This document shows positions 1-11,995 of a DNA stretch of 64,000 nucleotides, in pieces. Origin of the DNA: Silene conica. Lineage: Eukaryota > Streptophyta > Magnoliopsida > Caryophyllales > Caryophyllaceae. The notes under the pieces are model-generated. The model saw only the letters and a list, made by a program, of their open reading frames with translations, ran no database searches and was not told the origin of the DNA. The DNA lies in contig CM055311.2 in the NCBI GenBank assembly GCA_029255685.2, positions 201,001-265,000 on the forward strand. Direction: 5' to 3'. Position 1 is the stretch's first letter, and each line of letters begins with the position of its first letter. The position numbers were made by a program, and so were the translations under genes.

Positions 1-1
1 A

Positions 2-103
2 AGGTGGGAAAAGTGGTGCACAAGGTTGAGGAATATAGGCAATGTAGTGAGAGCCCTAAAAGGTTTACCAAAACTGAAGGTGGTTGATGATGAGTATCGT
101 TAA
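2..103 (+). other. possible 3' end of a coding exon (unidentified)
   Basis: One frame is open from the window edge to a TAA at 101-103 and reads as a plausible protein tail of 33 residues, including GNVVRALKGLPKLKVVDDEY. The leucine-spaced pattern resembles the end of a leucine-rich repeat or similar helical protein, but I do not recognise it. The start lies outside the window and chance cannot be excluded, because the stretch is short. Confidence 0.25.
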
Positions 104-339
104 AGAAGAAGAGGAAAGAGGTTTTAGAAAAAACAAAAATAAAAACAAAAAGAAGTGACCGGATGATTTACCTACTTTCACAGGTCAAAAATAACGTAAG
201 TGTAATATGAGTGAAATATGACAATACCTTGGTTTACTTTGAGTTAAATAATAGTTTAGATTATTACCAGAATATGACCAATAGTGTGGATTATTTATAT
301 CAAATAACCCTATCATATATGTATTCTATTTATACAATA

Positions 340-597
340 CTTCCTCCATTTTTATCCAAATACAAGATTTGCTTTTTGTACACTATTCACCAATCAACTT
401 TCAATCTCATTTTTCTCTCAATATGTAAGAAAAATATATTCATGTGGGGTCTTGTTTAATTCGTCTTTACGAGTACATTGATAATATATAACTTTTATAA
501 TTTTTACAAATACGTAGTTAAAGATATGAAGCACGCAAAACTTGCGTTGGCAAACGTGAATAAAGCAAATCTTGTATTTGGATAAAAATGGAGGAAG
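340..597. mobile_element. Stowaway-type MITE (Tc1/mariner superfamily)
   Basis: The ends are perfect inverted repeats of about 36 bp beginning CTTCCTCCATTTTTATCC, flanked by TA on both sides (338-339 and 598-599), the target duplication of Tc1/mariner elements. The 258-bp body is AT-rich and non-coding. Matching ends imply a fairly recent insertion. Confidence 0.85.
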
Positions 598-599
598 TA

Positions 600-1511
600 T
601 ATTTTTCCAGTTATGATTAATGAATAAATTAATTATTTTTAGTATTCGTAAGAACTTTAAGGTCGAAGATAATATATTCGATAAATGGTAAATATTATTA
701 TTGAGAGAAGGAAGGTCAAAAGTGTAATTAGAAGCTATTAACATCACATATTAATATTCCCCTCTAATTTTTTTAGATAGTTTGTGAGATATAATAATAT
801 GTGTTTATTTTTTACATAAATACTTTTTAAATAGCTTATCTTGACATGCGACGCCAAAAAAACTACTCAAGTTAACCTTTAAATTAGATTTCAAAGATAT
901 ATGTATATAACAATTTAGCGACGTTGAGAAAGTTTAGAATAAAAAGAAAGAGGTGCCCTTATCAAAGATGGAAAAATAAACTGATGTGATTTTTATTTGT
1001 GGTTAGCATATTCTAATAATAAGCACCGGAATTTTAAATTTAGTATGTAATTTAATTTGTTATTTATTGTTTAATTTTGTTTTAAAATGGAAAAGGTCAA
1101 ATATCTATAAAATCTAATTAAAAGGCTAACTAAAATAATGTGACATGACAAGTTTAATGTGACATGTCAATTTTAATTGTGACATGGTTTATCAATTTAT
1201 TATATGACATTGATTTGATTCATTTATCTATAAATATATAAACAAAATAAAGGAAAACCAAAAGTATTTTATTTCACCATTAGAATACTAGCAAGTCACA
1301 ACAATATTTCTTATTTAAAAAGGTAAAAGAAATTTAAAACATTAAATGAAAATAGCATAACAAACATTAAACTTTGACCTTTTAAATTTATAGATAAATT
1401 AACCGATAATTAAAAATCAAAATCAAAGTTCATACTAAGTCTTAAATTCGACGTTTATTCTTTTAATATTTTAAAGAACAAATAAATAGAACATAATTCA
1501 AAACTAAACCA
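600..1511. other. AT-rich intergenic DNA, nothing recognised
   Basis: Only short, low-complexity ORFs are present. No splice-like structure, RNA gene or terminal repeat pair was recognised. Confidence 0.5.
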
Positions 1512-1520
1512 TTTATAAAC

Positions 1521-1847
1521 CCGATTAGGTTTTGTAGACGACATTTTAGTAAACGTAGATGGCGTTTGTCATAAAAATTACGTGAATGCTATGTTTGCAA
1601 CGCATTGAAAAATCGATTTTTATCATTAGTCTAACACGAAACTAAAAATTAAACATAACATATAATTAATTGTTCATTCCATGATTTTGGTGTTTTTAAT
1701 TTTTTCGGGTTTTAGATGAATTAATCGGGTTTTCGCATGAATTTCAGAGAATTTTTATTGAGAGAAAGTGGTCAAGGGCATTTTCGTCTTTTTTATGAAA
1801 AACGCCGTCTACGTTTACTAAAATGTTGTCTACAAAAATCAACCCCC
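1521..1847. mobile_element. Mutator-type MITE, first of an adjacent pair
   Basis: Inverted ends of about 45 bp with several mismatches (core TTTTGTAGACGACATTTTAG on the left, its complement near the right end) bound a 327-bp non-coding body. The left flank TTTATAAAC (1512-1520) and the right flank TTTATAAAA (1848-1856) match at 8 of 9 positions, consistent with the 9-bp TSD of Mutator-like elements. The right flank is shared with the next MITE. Confidence 0.6.
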
Positions 1848-1856
1848 TTTATAAAA

Positions 1857-2218
1857 GGGTTAATTGATAGAAATACTCTGAACTATGAGTGAACTGCTCA
1901 AAATACTCTAAACTTTATTTTAACTACCAATATAACCAACTAATGCCCTCATTTGCTTTGAATAGATTTTGTTGTTTTTTTAACTTATTATAGCATGTTT
2001 TATTGGTGTGATTAAGTGAATAGATTAACAAAGAAATAAAAAGAGAAAGACGGGTTAAAGAAGGGTTAGAAATTCCTTCACTTATTTTGCAGGTAATAGG
2101 TCATATATTATAATAAAAGCGAATGAGAGCATTAGTTGGTTATATTGGTAGTTAAAATAGAGTTTGGAGTATTTTGAGCAGGACACCCATAGTTCAGAGT
2201 ATTATTATCAATTAATCC
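1857..2218. mobile_element. Mutator-type MITE with ~100-bp inverted ends
   Basis: Long inverted repeats start GGGTTAATTGATA on the left and GGATTAATTGATA on the reverse complement of the right. They stay alignable for roughly 100 bp, so most of this 362-bp element could fold back on itself. The exact 9-bp TSD TTTATAAAA (1848-1856 and 2219-2227) supports a Mutator-like (MULE) origin. No ORF. Confidence 0.8.
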
Positions 2219-2227
2219 TTTATAAAA

Positions 2228-3067
2228 TAATATATAATTTGTAAATATTAAAGACAAATAATAATATACTTAACACTAAACATTGACCTTTTAATTTTTA
2301 AAACTAAAATAGGTTAAACAACAAATAAAAATTTACATCACTCTAAGTTTAAACTGTATCCATCTTATGCCTGATTGCTATGAACTTGCTCATTTACATT
2401 AAATAGAATATATATAAAGAATCTATAAATAAAAGACAAGGCAAACTATGTATCATCTTTTAGTTTCGTAAGTTCATTATAATTCCCTAAACAACTCTCA
2501 TGCATCTCATGCAAGGTGGATTTTGTTAGAAGTAGAAAAAAAAATTAATGTAAACCTATTATTTTATTTCTCTTTACTTTATATTAATGTCTATATTAAA
2601 TTTGCTATGATGAAAGGAATGCTCAAAAGTCACAAATCTGTGCTACATATTTGATAATAATAACAAAAAAGACGTCCAAAGGTCGTAACTACATCCTCAA
2701 TGATTATAAATGTTTGGTGCAAGGCAACATTTGTGAGTCAAAATTCAAACCAATCTTTTTTTACCTCCATCACCAAGAAAATGTATTAAGATTTTATTTA
2801 TTTATTTATTTTTAAGTTTTATTGACTATGGAGAACTCATTTAACTTCACATATATGTTGTTTTGCTTTCATATAGGACTATCAAGAGTTGTGAACTTGT
2901 GATATTCATAGGTAAATATACTTACATCTTTATGATTCAATGTTTTATTTTTTCATTATTCAAAGGAAAATTTAAATAAATAACGATAAAGTTAATATTA
3001 CATAAATCAAATTCCACTATTTTGTTTGTTATTAATCACTCAATGGATTTTTTTGTAGGGATGATTC
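2228..3067. other. AT-rich intergenic DNA, nothing recognised
   Basis: No ORF of interest, no repeat pair and no RNA gene recognised. Composition is like the rest of the left flank. Confidence 0.5.
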
Positions 3068-3371
3068 ATTGGAGAAATATAACAATAAGAAGAAAGAAAA
3101 TATTAAAATTGTCCGAACAAATACTCCCTCCATGCCATTAAATATTATATTATAAACTAACTACAAGATTGCTAAAATGAATGTGAATGATTAATTGGTT
3201 TTAGGCACATAAAAAAATAGCTTTTCAGAAACTTTCAAACGTATGTTTTATTTTGGCATGTGTTGTGTTAGAACAATATATAAAACGAATTGCAGCAAGG
3301 CGTTAATTATACTTTCCTTAAGAAAAGTATTCCCACTATATGGGTAATATTCCTCTAGGATGCAATACTGC
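3068..3371. repeat. tandem duplication copy 1 (left part, split by LTR element E)
   Basis: This stretch (from about TGGAGAAATATAACAATAAG) continues at 10558-10682 once element E is set aside, and is repeated at 10683-11403. The unit is about 430 bp. The CTCCCTCCAT motif at 3125 resembles one end of a Stowaway MITE, but no partner end is visible. Confidence 0.75.
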
Positions 3372-4225
3372 TGTGACACCCCGCGATATAGCATAAAAAT
3401 AAACAAGTAATTTGCAGCGGAAATACATAATTTTCAAAAACTTTTCGACATATTTATTAAAACTTTCTCGCTGAATATCAAAACAACATGCGGAAGACTA
3501 AAACTAATGAGAAAGTATAAATTATACAAATAACTTAAATAGACGAGCCGTGCCTTAAAGGACACGACCAGAGTAGAGGAAGGAATATATTTGTGAATTT
3601 TCTTACCTAGAAAGATGGAGGGCGAGTAGAGGAAGAGATAGACGCGAAAATTGTCGAAAACCGATAAGAAACGAAGATTTTATGATCGTTTTAAGGTGAG
3701 GTGCACAACAATGGTGTTCTTCTTGTTTAGTGTTTTGTGAGCTCTTTGCTGAAAAAATGAAGGGTTGAAGAAGAAGAAGGAATAAGGAGATTGACCTTGG
3801 GCAGCAAGGCAAAGTCTTCATACTTAGCCAAGTGTCCTAAAGGACATGTGGAAAAGAGTAAAGAGTAAGCAACGAGCGAGTGTCTCGTTTGCGGATGGTC
3901 CGTGACAGTCTTTTGTATTTTCGGCATAATTTCCTCTACAGAAATCGTAATGAGGTGTTTTCAGTAGCGTTGGAAAGCTAAGAGAAAGAGCTAAAACTTT
4001 TATTTTGTAAGAAAAAGCTAGATATGCCCTTAAAATATCCCAAAATTAGTAATAAGGACAGAGTAGCGTTTCACAAGTTTAAGGAGTATAAGTTTAAGAC
4101 GGACATATTAATATCATTATCGAAAACGATAAATTTTAAAAGGAATTTTATTTATTGTGGAACATTATTATTACTAAAATAAGATTTTAATAATATATAA
4201 ATACTTGGAATTACGGGGTGTTACA
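3372..4225 (-). repeat. element E, 3' LTR (short version)
   Basis: It starts TGTGACACC and ends GGTGTTACA, and aligns with both outer parts of the right LTR at 7625-10557. It does not contain the tandem-repeat block seen in the long LTR. Confidence 0.75.
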
Positions 4226-7200
4226 ATCACCCCACCTTTTAAAAAGTTTCGTCCTCGAAACTTTAAAACAGATAAACGGTAAGTTGTAAAGACAAGGTAA
4301 ATAACCAAAGCATTTACCAAAATTTGATATTTCATAACTTAGATTTTTTTTTCGAAGATTTTGAAAATATTTTCCAAAGGCACAAGTCCTCGTCAATGGA
4401 ACAAGAGGATTCTCGTTGCGCATTTAAGAGCCCGACATTCCAAATCAAGGGCTAGTCCAAAACTAAATCATATCAAGCATCGACAAGCGTAATACGAGTT
4501 ATTAGACGTCTCCAATAACAAGTCTTTCATCAAATCAACGCTAAAACCAATCAAAATTATAAACCACTTCAAGTTTTTCAAAACATGTCATTTCGAAAGT
4601 AAACTTCTATTTTTGAATCCGGAAAAATAAGTAAGGTTGTAACATAAATTAAAGTTTTTCAACAACAAAAGTAAGCTAACTCATTTCAATTCGGTTATAA
4701 AGTACATAAGTGGAAAATATTTTGAATATCACTCATACAAAACACAAACATGAAAGCTACATATCATCAACCAAAGAGGGTCCGGTCGATCTTTCAAAGA
4801 TCTCAAAGCACAAAGAGGTCAACAAGGAAGCTAACAAAAACAAGGCATCAAAACCATCATCTTCAAGGCTAAAGACGATACTCAACAAGAGAGCAAAGGG
4901 GCAAAAGCAACAAAGGAACTGAAGCATGATCAAACGAGGTTTAAGGTTAAGGAGGAAGATAACTCTTTGGATTACGAAAATCACAAATCACTCAATCCAT
5001 AAATGATTCATCATCATCATGGTTTCTTACACACCTCAAAAGGTAACTCTTCCAATCACACAACTCTCAAGGCTTCCTCAACTCAATTTGGGTCATTCAC
5101 ATCTAATTCATCCACGATACAAGGTATCACATTGCCAAAGGGACTTCACAACTCTCAATTATTACTCAACAACCAACATCCTTCATAGAGCTAGATCCAA
5201 AATTACTAACGAGGTCGAACTCATACCCAACTAGCATTTGCTACAGATCTCCAAACATGGTGAATCACCAAAACAAGGATCCTAAACCAGAATTCATCGT
5301 ACTTCCAGACCTCTAAACAAATATCTGTTACGCTCATACCGACAACAAAAGATATGGAAGCGGCACTCTCGAAACTGTACTTACTTTCATACATAGGACT
5401 ATGAGATAAACATCCAAAACAACTAATCCCAAAAGCATAAATACGGTACTCTTCAAACCGTAACTATTCGCAAACCTAGGACTACGAGTTAAACATCCAA
5501 AGCATTCAGTCCGAAACTAGTCAACTCTCATCGACCCAAATCAAGAAAACATCTCTTAAACCTTGACTACCATAATTACCGTAAAGTGATCATCCCAAAG
5601 AAAGTCTCATAAGAGTATTAACTTTCACCCAAACGGTCTCTAGGTAACCATGAACACCCTCATAGATAACACCAAAATTATCAACCTCACGGTTGGTATT
5701 AATCAACAAGAAGCACTCATACCTTCAAACCTTTAACTTGAAACCATCAAGATGGCACACTACCTAATATTACCCAAACGTCACCAAACGCTAACTCTCT
5801 CAACTATGTCCGATAAAACAAGACCAAGGATCCTCTAAGCATATATCAATATTTCACAAACGAAGTCATCCTCACAACTAGTCCAAAAAGAAAGGGGACC
5901 AGGCTCACAACGGTTAAAGATATGATACAAACTTCAGGAACAAACTCGATATAGAAACTTGAGAGAGAGACACATAAGATGACGGCTAAGAGACTCCAGG
6001 CTATGACTCCAACAATAGCGAAGCCATGAGGAGAAGAATGAGCATTAGAGATAAGAAGATATATGACATAAAGAAAGGTCAAGTAAGCTTTGTTATGAAA
6101 GCATAACTCGGCAGAATTAGCATTGAAGAAGAAAGAAGAAGAGAAGTGTTGAGGAAATGTTATGATTTGAACTGACACAATTCCCAAGGCTCAGGGTTCC
6201 CAAAATCCTCACAAGGCTTTCATCTCCGATTCCCAATTTAGGCACGCCGAACTGCATTTCCGAAAAAGAAGTATCCCAAGTGGTTTAACATACTATAAGT
6301 CCTTTCAAAGATAAGGGTGTACGATTATCCCAATTTCGAATATTCCATAAAATCTCGGGTATCTCCACTTCTTAAATTCCTCAAACAACGTTTATGTAAT
6401 ACTCCAGAATAAACCATTTCTCTACCATTGCTACTTTACAATATTTATACTCCATATATTATCAACTCTCTCTAATTCGTTCAATTCCAAAAACTTTTAT
6501 TACTCATCGAATTACTCTATTCGAATCTCACACAAGGCGTAAATCTTTATAATTCATTAATTCCTCAAATATGAACATTAAGATCCACTATTAACGTTCT
6601 CACACCTCTATATACGAATTGAAACGTCCTTTAAACATCGCAACCTCAAAATCTCACAAATCCATAAGTTGCACCTCACTACATCAATCAGACATCCAAA
6701 GACATGATCTTCAAGTAACTCCTCAAAGGCTACACCTCTAATTCCATCAAATAACTAAAAGAGTAGACTTCAATCAATTCACTAAGTATTACCTTATAGA
6801 TTGTTTCACTACTCATCCATTATTATAAACAATTATTATTCTTAAACGTAACATCCCAAGTATATTTTCTTAATTCATTTATACTTCTAACACCTCATTC
6901 ATATGCTTAAAGCGACACATATTAACCCACTGGTTCTAAATCCCAATTTGGATTCCCAAGGTTAAATTCTTCCAAAAGCTACATATACCACTCAAAATTG
7001 AATCTAGGAATTTCACCAACCAATTCCACCCACCAATTGGGTAAACAACTAAACATAAGGATCATCAAGACATGGCTTACTGCACTCCCTAAATGTTTTC
7101 AGTAACATTACTTTTCAAAATAAGGGCTAGGGGTTATCCTCGAACAAAATCCTCAATATCCAACTAAGCTAGGCTACCTACAAAGCGCCATGGGAAAAGG

Positions 7201-7624
7201 TAAGTAACAAGGATAAGGTTAAGTCGGGAAGTTACGAAAGTAGCTTCCGAGTTAAGATAGACAAGAGTTCGAGAAGGGGGGATATGCATCAAGAAATAAG
7301 GAAAAAGGTGATGCATGATGAGCAAGGAGTATCTTCGGGGACATAGAAGCATCCTTCAAAGAGGTCACGAATCTTCCATCTTCGGTATTAGACAATAATC
7401 TTGATCGTCATCCAGGTAAGCTCATGGTTCACCAATCCTTGAGCACAAAAACAAAAATCATTGACAATTAACAAACATGTTAGACCTAACAAAGAGCAAT
7501 CACATTACAGACTACCACTTGGTCCTTAAGTCTACCCATCTCTCATTCATTATTTCAGGTCGTGTTCATATTTAAGTTGGGGTACACGTGCGTGCGTCGG
7601 GTGCATTACTGCTCTGATACCAAC
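4226..7624 (-). other. element E internal region, no recognisable gag or pol
   Basis: About 3.4 kb lies between the purine tract at about 4228-4240 and the primer site at 7611-7622. I see no protease, reverse transcriptase, RNase H or integrase motif on either strand. The longest minus-strand ORF (5846-6187, 113 aa) is hydrophobic with several possible membrane spans but resembles nothing I know, and may be chance. Confidence 0.55.
7611..7622 (-). other. primer-binding site of element E (tRNA-iMet type)
   Basis: The minus strand reads TGGTATCAGAGC, the usual plant initiator-methionine tRNA primer site, two bases inside the LTR that starts at 7625. Confidence 0.8.
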
Positions 7625-10557
7625 TGTGACACCCCGCGGTATAGCATAAAAATAAACAAGTAATTTGCAGCGGAAATACATACTTTTCAAAAACTTTTCG
7701 ACATATTTATTAAAACTTTCTCGCGGAATATCAAAAAAACATGCGGAAGACTAAAACTAATGAGAAAGTATAAATTATACAAATAACTTAAATAGACAAG
7801 GGATAAGGTATCCCACGATAACAACATGAATTAAATCTAAACTAAGCGTAAGGGTAATTGTCGAATTATCAACAATGCTCGCTAGCCACACGTCTTCCCC
7901 AAACAGCACCAACCTACATTCATGAAACTTAAACGCCACAGTCAGTGGGGAGTAACTCAGGGTTCTCCCAGTCACTTTACGTCAGAAAACATGTAAACGG
8001 TAATACCAAACATCTTATACATATGAACATGTATATAATTTCATAAACAATCATATACATTACCAAACATGAACAACGTGATCAATGCGTGGGCGATAAG
8101 TCAAAAACATGTGAAAACAGCATGAATCAACATGTATAACAGAATTAAAGCCAGCATATGAGATAGTATCAAAATCAAGGAAACATCCAAGCAAAGAATG
8201 CACATAGTCAGAGCGTATAACCACTACCTCTGACATACCAGAGCGTATAACCACTGCCTCTGGCTACTGGAGCGTATAACCACTGCCTCCAGTTACGGAG
8301 CGTATAACCACTGCCTCCGATTACAAAGCATACAACTATCAAACAACACAGGAATAGAATGAACGTCGTCAGAGCGTATAACCACTGCCTCTGACGTACC
8401 AGAGCGTATAACCACTGCCTCTGGCTACTGGAGTGTATAACCACTGCCTCCAGCTACGGAGCGTATAACCACTGCCTCCGAATACTATGTATAGCGTATA
8501 ACCACTGCCTATATGCCTAAGACCTGGCCAGACCTCTCGATGTAATGCCTTACACCGAACGACACACGGGGACCGGAGCGTATAACCACTGCCTCCGACC
8601 AATCCCGAACATAGTTAGATAAAATCCCATAACAGGAGTGGCGTTTGTTCATTACAGTGATACACAAATCGTATCACCGCTATCTATTCACAAGCAAGGC
8701 AACATAACCGTTACCAACACAATTTAGGGTGACATAACCATCATCTAAACACAAGCAAGACAACATAACCGTCACCCTACCCATCTTAAGATAACATAAC
8801 CTTCATCAAACCACAAGTTAAGCTAACATAACCGTTAACCAACTCATTTACATACAAGAGCCAACAATCGATAAATAAACAACACTTAAGTCCATTCCAT
8901 ACGGGAGAAGAATAAACGGAACTGATTAATAAAACATAAGTCTTAAAAGCGTTTTACATTTCAGCTATCCTCTGCCGTAAAATTCATAATTAATTCAAAT
9001 AAAATCTAAATGATACAAGACCAATTGGGTCGGATTAATAAGACCCTTATCTACAATATTTGTCAAATAAACATTTTCAAAATACGAACTTAACAGGGGA
9101 TTATTGTATGATATTTACAGTGTGTCAGAAATCGTCACACAAAATGTATTGCTTCATAAAACGGGTTTAACAAATCATTTTGGGGCAAAACAAACTCCTA
9201 ACATCATCTAAACTCTTCAAAGTTTAATTATTGAAAAGGACCAGAATAGTTTCAAAGTATAAAAATGGTTTTCGAAACAATCTTTGAGCTACTGTCCATT
9301 CTGCGATTATTTCAGTGCAATGTTCGTAAATAATTTATTGTGAACAAACGACATGCAAGAAAATTACGAAATTGCAGAGGTGGACTCTAAACTCAAAATA
9401 AACAGGGGTTTCTTTTCAACATTTTCAAAGACGGATACTCTAAGATGTTGAAATAAATTGTACAAGACAAAGGACAGATTTGTCAAGGTGCTGAAACTTA
9501 TCAAATAACCAAAGTAAACCAAGCATTATGAATTTGAAAGACTATCAAACTAATCATCCTCAAAGATCACAAACTCATTTAACCATACAATCCTTAATGA
9601 ACTTCCACAACAAGAATATCATCTAACACAACCATGCAAGATGAAAATCATCCAAACATATGACTTATAAAACTAATCATGCAACTAATTAACCAAACAC
9701 AATTCTAGTATAATAAACATTACTAGCATATAGAACACATGCAAACAAAGACGATTAAAGTCGAGTAACCCATCACCGTTACCTTATAGCAATTGTTCAA
9801 TAAGCATGATTTTGACTCAAAACCACTCCGGTTTGGACAACCGAACTAGCTACACACAAATAAACGAGTTAGCATTTGAAAACCGTGCCTTAAAGGCCAC
9901 GACCAGAGTAGAGGAAGTAATATATTTGTGAATTTTCTTACCTAGAAATATGGAGGGCGAGTAGAGGAAGAGATAGACGCGAAAATCGTCGAAAACCGAT
10001 AAGAAACGAAGATTTTATGATCGTTTTAAGGTGAGGTGCACAACAATGGTGTTCTTGTTTAGTGTTTTGTGAGCTCTTTGCTGAAAAAATGAAGGGTTGA
10101 AGAAGAAGAAGGAATAAGGAGATTGACCTTGGGCAGCAAGGCAAAGTCTTCATACTTAGCCAAGTGTCCCAAAGGACATGTGGAAAAGAGTAAAGAGTAA
10201 GCAACGAGCGAGTGTCTCGTTTGCGGATGGTCCGTGACAGTCTTTCGTATTTTCGGCATAATTTCCTCTACAGAAATTGTAATGAGGTGTTTTCAGTGGC
10301 GTTGGAAAGCTAAGAGAAATAGCTAAAACTTTTATTTTGTAAGAAAAAGCTAGATATGCCCTTAAAATATCTCAAAATTAGTAACAAGGACAGAGTAGCG
10401 TTTCACAAGTTTAAGGAGTATAAGTTTAAGACGAACATATTAATATCATTATCGAAAACGATAAATTTTAAAAGGAATTTTATTTATTGTGGAACATTAT
10501 TATTACTAAAATAAGATTTTAATAATATATAAATACTTGGAATTACGGGGTGTTACA
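7625..10557 (-). repeat. element E, 5' LTR (long version, ~2.9 kb)
   Basis: It shares the same outer sequences as the left LTR. Its middle carries the short tandem repeats at 8214-8600 and a looser set of AACATAACCGT-like repeats at about 8698-8845. Confidence 0.7.
8214..8600. repeat. tandem repeat of GAGCGTATAACCACTGCCTC in an LTR
   Basis: At least ten copies of a near-constant 20-bp core occur about every 21-60 bp. Between cores are variable short spacers such as TGGCTACTG or TGACGTACC, and the spacer edges often mirror each other (CAGAG...CTCTG). A duplicated LTR segment within the block accounts for part of this regularity. Confidence 0.85.
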
Positions 10558-11403
10558 ATGCTTTCTTCATTCAGCCAATATATTAATTCTGTTTGATGGG
10601 ATTATTATTACTTGTGTATTTTGATTGTTGTGAGAGCATTATATTTATAAGTGTTTGAAGATAAGGCACAATGAACAATTGCATTGGAGAAATATAACAA
10701 TAAGAAGAAAGAAAATATTAGAATTGTCCGAACAAATACTCCCTCCATTCCATTAAATATTATATTATAAACTAACTACAAGATTACTAAAATGAATGTG
10801 AGTGATTAATTGGTTTTAGGCACATAAAAAAATAGCTTTTCAGAACTTTCAAACGTATGTTTTATTTTGATATGTGTTGTTTTAGAACAATATATAAAAC
10901 GAATTGCAGTAAGGCGTTAATTATACTTTCCTTAAGAAAAGTATCCCCACTATATATGAGTAATATTCCTCTAGGATACAATACTGCTTTCTTTATTCAG
11001 CCAATATATTAAGGGGGTGTTTGGTTGGCTATTTTGGAATGGAATAGAATGGTTTGAGTTGATTCAAGTGTTTGGTTGAGTGATTTTGGAATGGAGCTAG
11101 ATACCCAATGGATTCTAACTCCACCCCAATCCCTTGGAATCTCATACCCACCTCTCCCCTTTGGATTCTAACTCCATTCCTTCATGTTTATTATTAGAAT
11201 GAACCAAACAAGTTTTGAATGAAATGGAATTAGAAGCCCATACCATTGTGGTTTCTCATTCCATTCCATTCCTTTCCTACGCACTGAACCAAACGACCCC
11301 TAATTCTGTTTGATGGGATTATTATTACTTGTGTATTTTGATTGTTGTGAGAGCATTATATTTATAAGTGTTTGAAGATAAGGCACAATGAACAATTGCA
11401 TTG
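10558..11403. repeat. tandem duplication: end of copy 1 and all of copy 2
   Basis: 10558-10682 finishes copy 1. Copy 2 runs 10683-11403 and contains a 288-bp MITE. Copy 2 without the MITE closely matches copy 1 without element E, giving an empty-site reference for both insertions. Confidence 0.8.
11013..11300. mobile_element. Tourist-like MITE (PIF/Harbinger superfamily)
   Basis: The ends are GGGGGTGTTTGGTT on the left and AACCAAACGACCCC on the right, flanked by the 3-bp TSD TAA (11010-11012 and 11301-11303). The undisturbed sister copy reads TATTAATTCTG at this point, confirming the empty site. The body of 288 bp is non-coding, with repeated GGAATGGA-type words. Confidence 0.88.
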
Positions 11404-11995
11404 ATTCAGGAATGTGCAGACATTCTGTTTGGGCAAAACAGGGGTTTGATTACAGTACGGAATCTGCAAAAACGGACTTTATGTGTTACGAAATCACCCA
11501 AGTGCCAGTCTTGATTCAATAAACTTCAAGGCCCATACTAGTGAATCTACACTTGTTTCACTAATGGCCCATTTACCTTAACTAATATAATTATTCTTCT
11601 TTCACTTATAAGCTCTCTTAATACATCTTAACCCACCAATTTGGGACAAACAAACAAACTTCAAACATGTTGTTTATTATTCATCATTTTCCCTTTGAAA
11701 AATAACTCTCATAAAATGAAGTTGGAGTTGTGATATCTCAATCTTATTACCAAGTTAGACAAAATAAATCGTATTGACATTGATAATGGCTAAATGTACA
11801 TTATTATCTAATATTTATGCGTACATGTCATATTATTCGATGTATATGTCTTATAACACATAATAAGATTACAATGAAATTGTAGTAGACTAGTAACGTA
11901 TGCTACTATTTAACTCAATTTATCATTTTTGCAAAAAATTATAGATTAGATTTTTTGACAAATTGATATGAATGATATATTAAGACTAACATTTA
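11404..11995. other. intergenic DNA, nothing recognised
   Basis: AT-rich non-coding sequence between the tandem duplication and the Helitron pair. No element ends recognised. Confidence 0.5.

Larger units (their letters stand above)
3372..10557 (-). mobile_element. LTR retrotransposon E: coding-poor, Ty3 chromovirus-like ends
   Basis: Terminal repeats begin TGTGACACCCCGCG and end CGGGGTGTTACA. The minus orientation follows from an initiator-Met primer site (TGGTATCAGAGC on the minus strand) just inside the right LTR and a purine tract (AAAAGGTGGGG on the minus strand) just inside the left LTR. Flanks CTGC and ATGC fit a 4-5 bp TSD with one mismatch. The stretch before the purine tract (VSRTKLF-like, RWGDCNTP) resembles the 3' end of Tekay-type chromoviruses. 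No gag or pol domain is recognisable inside, so it is a fossil or a non-autonomous derivative. The two LTRs differ greatly in length (about 0.85 and 2.9 kb), and their shared parts differ by a few percent. Confidence 0.75.

Noticed and set aside
3125-3260. A complete Stowaway MITE starting CTCCCTCCAT in the tandem duplication
   Set aside because: Only one end is visible in both copies; no inverted partner or TA duplication was found.
5846-6187. Hydrophobic 113-codon minus ORF as a membrane-protein gene
   Set aside because: No homology recognised, no neighbouring exons, inside a decayed LTR element. Kept only as an unexplained ORF.
8214-8600. Regular repeats with variable spacers, superficially like a CRISPR array
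   Set aside because: Cores vary, spacing is irregular and short, no cas genes exist, and the array lies inside a plant LTR.
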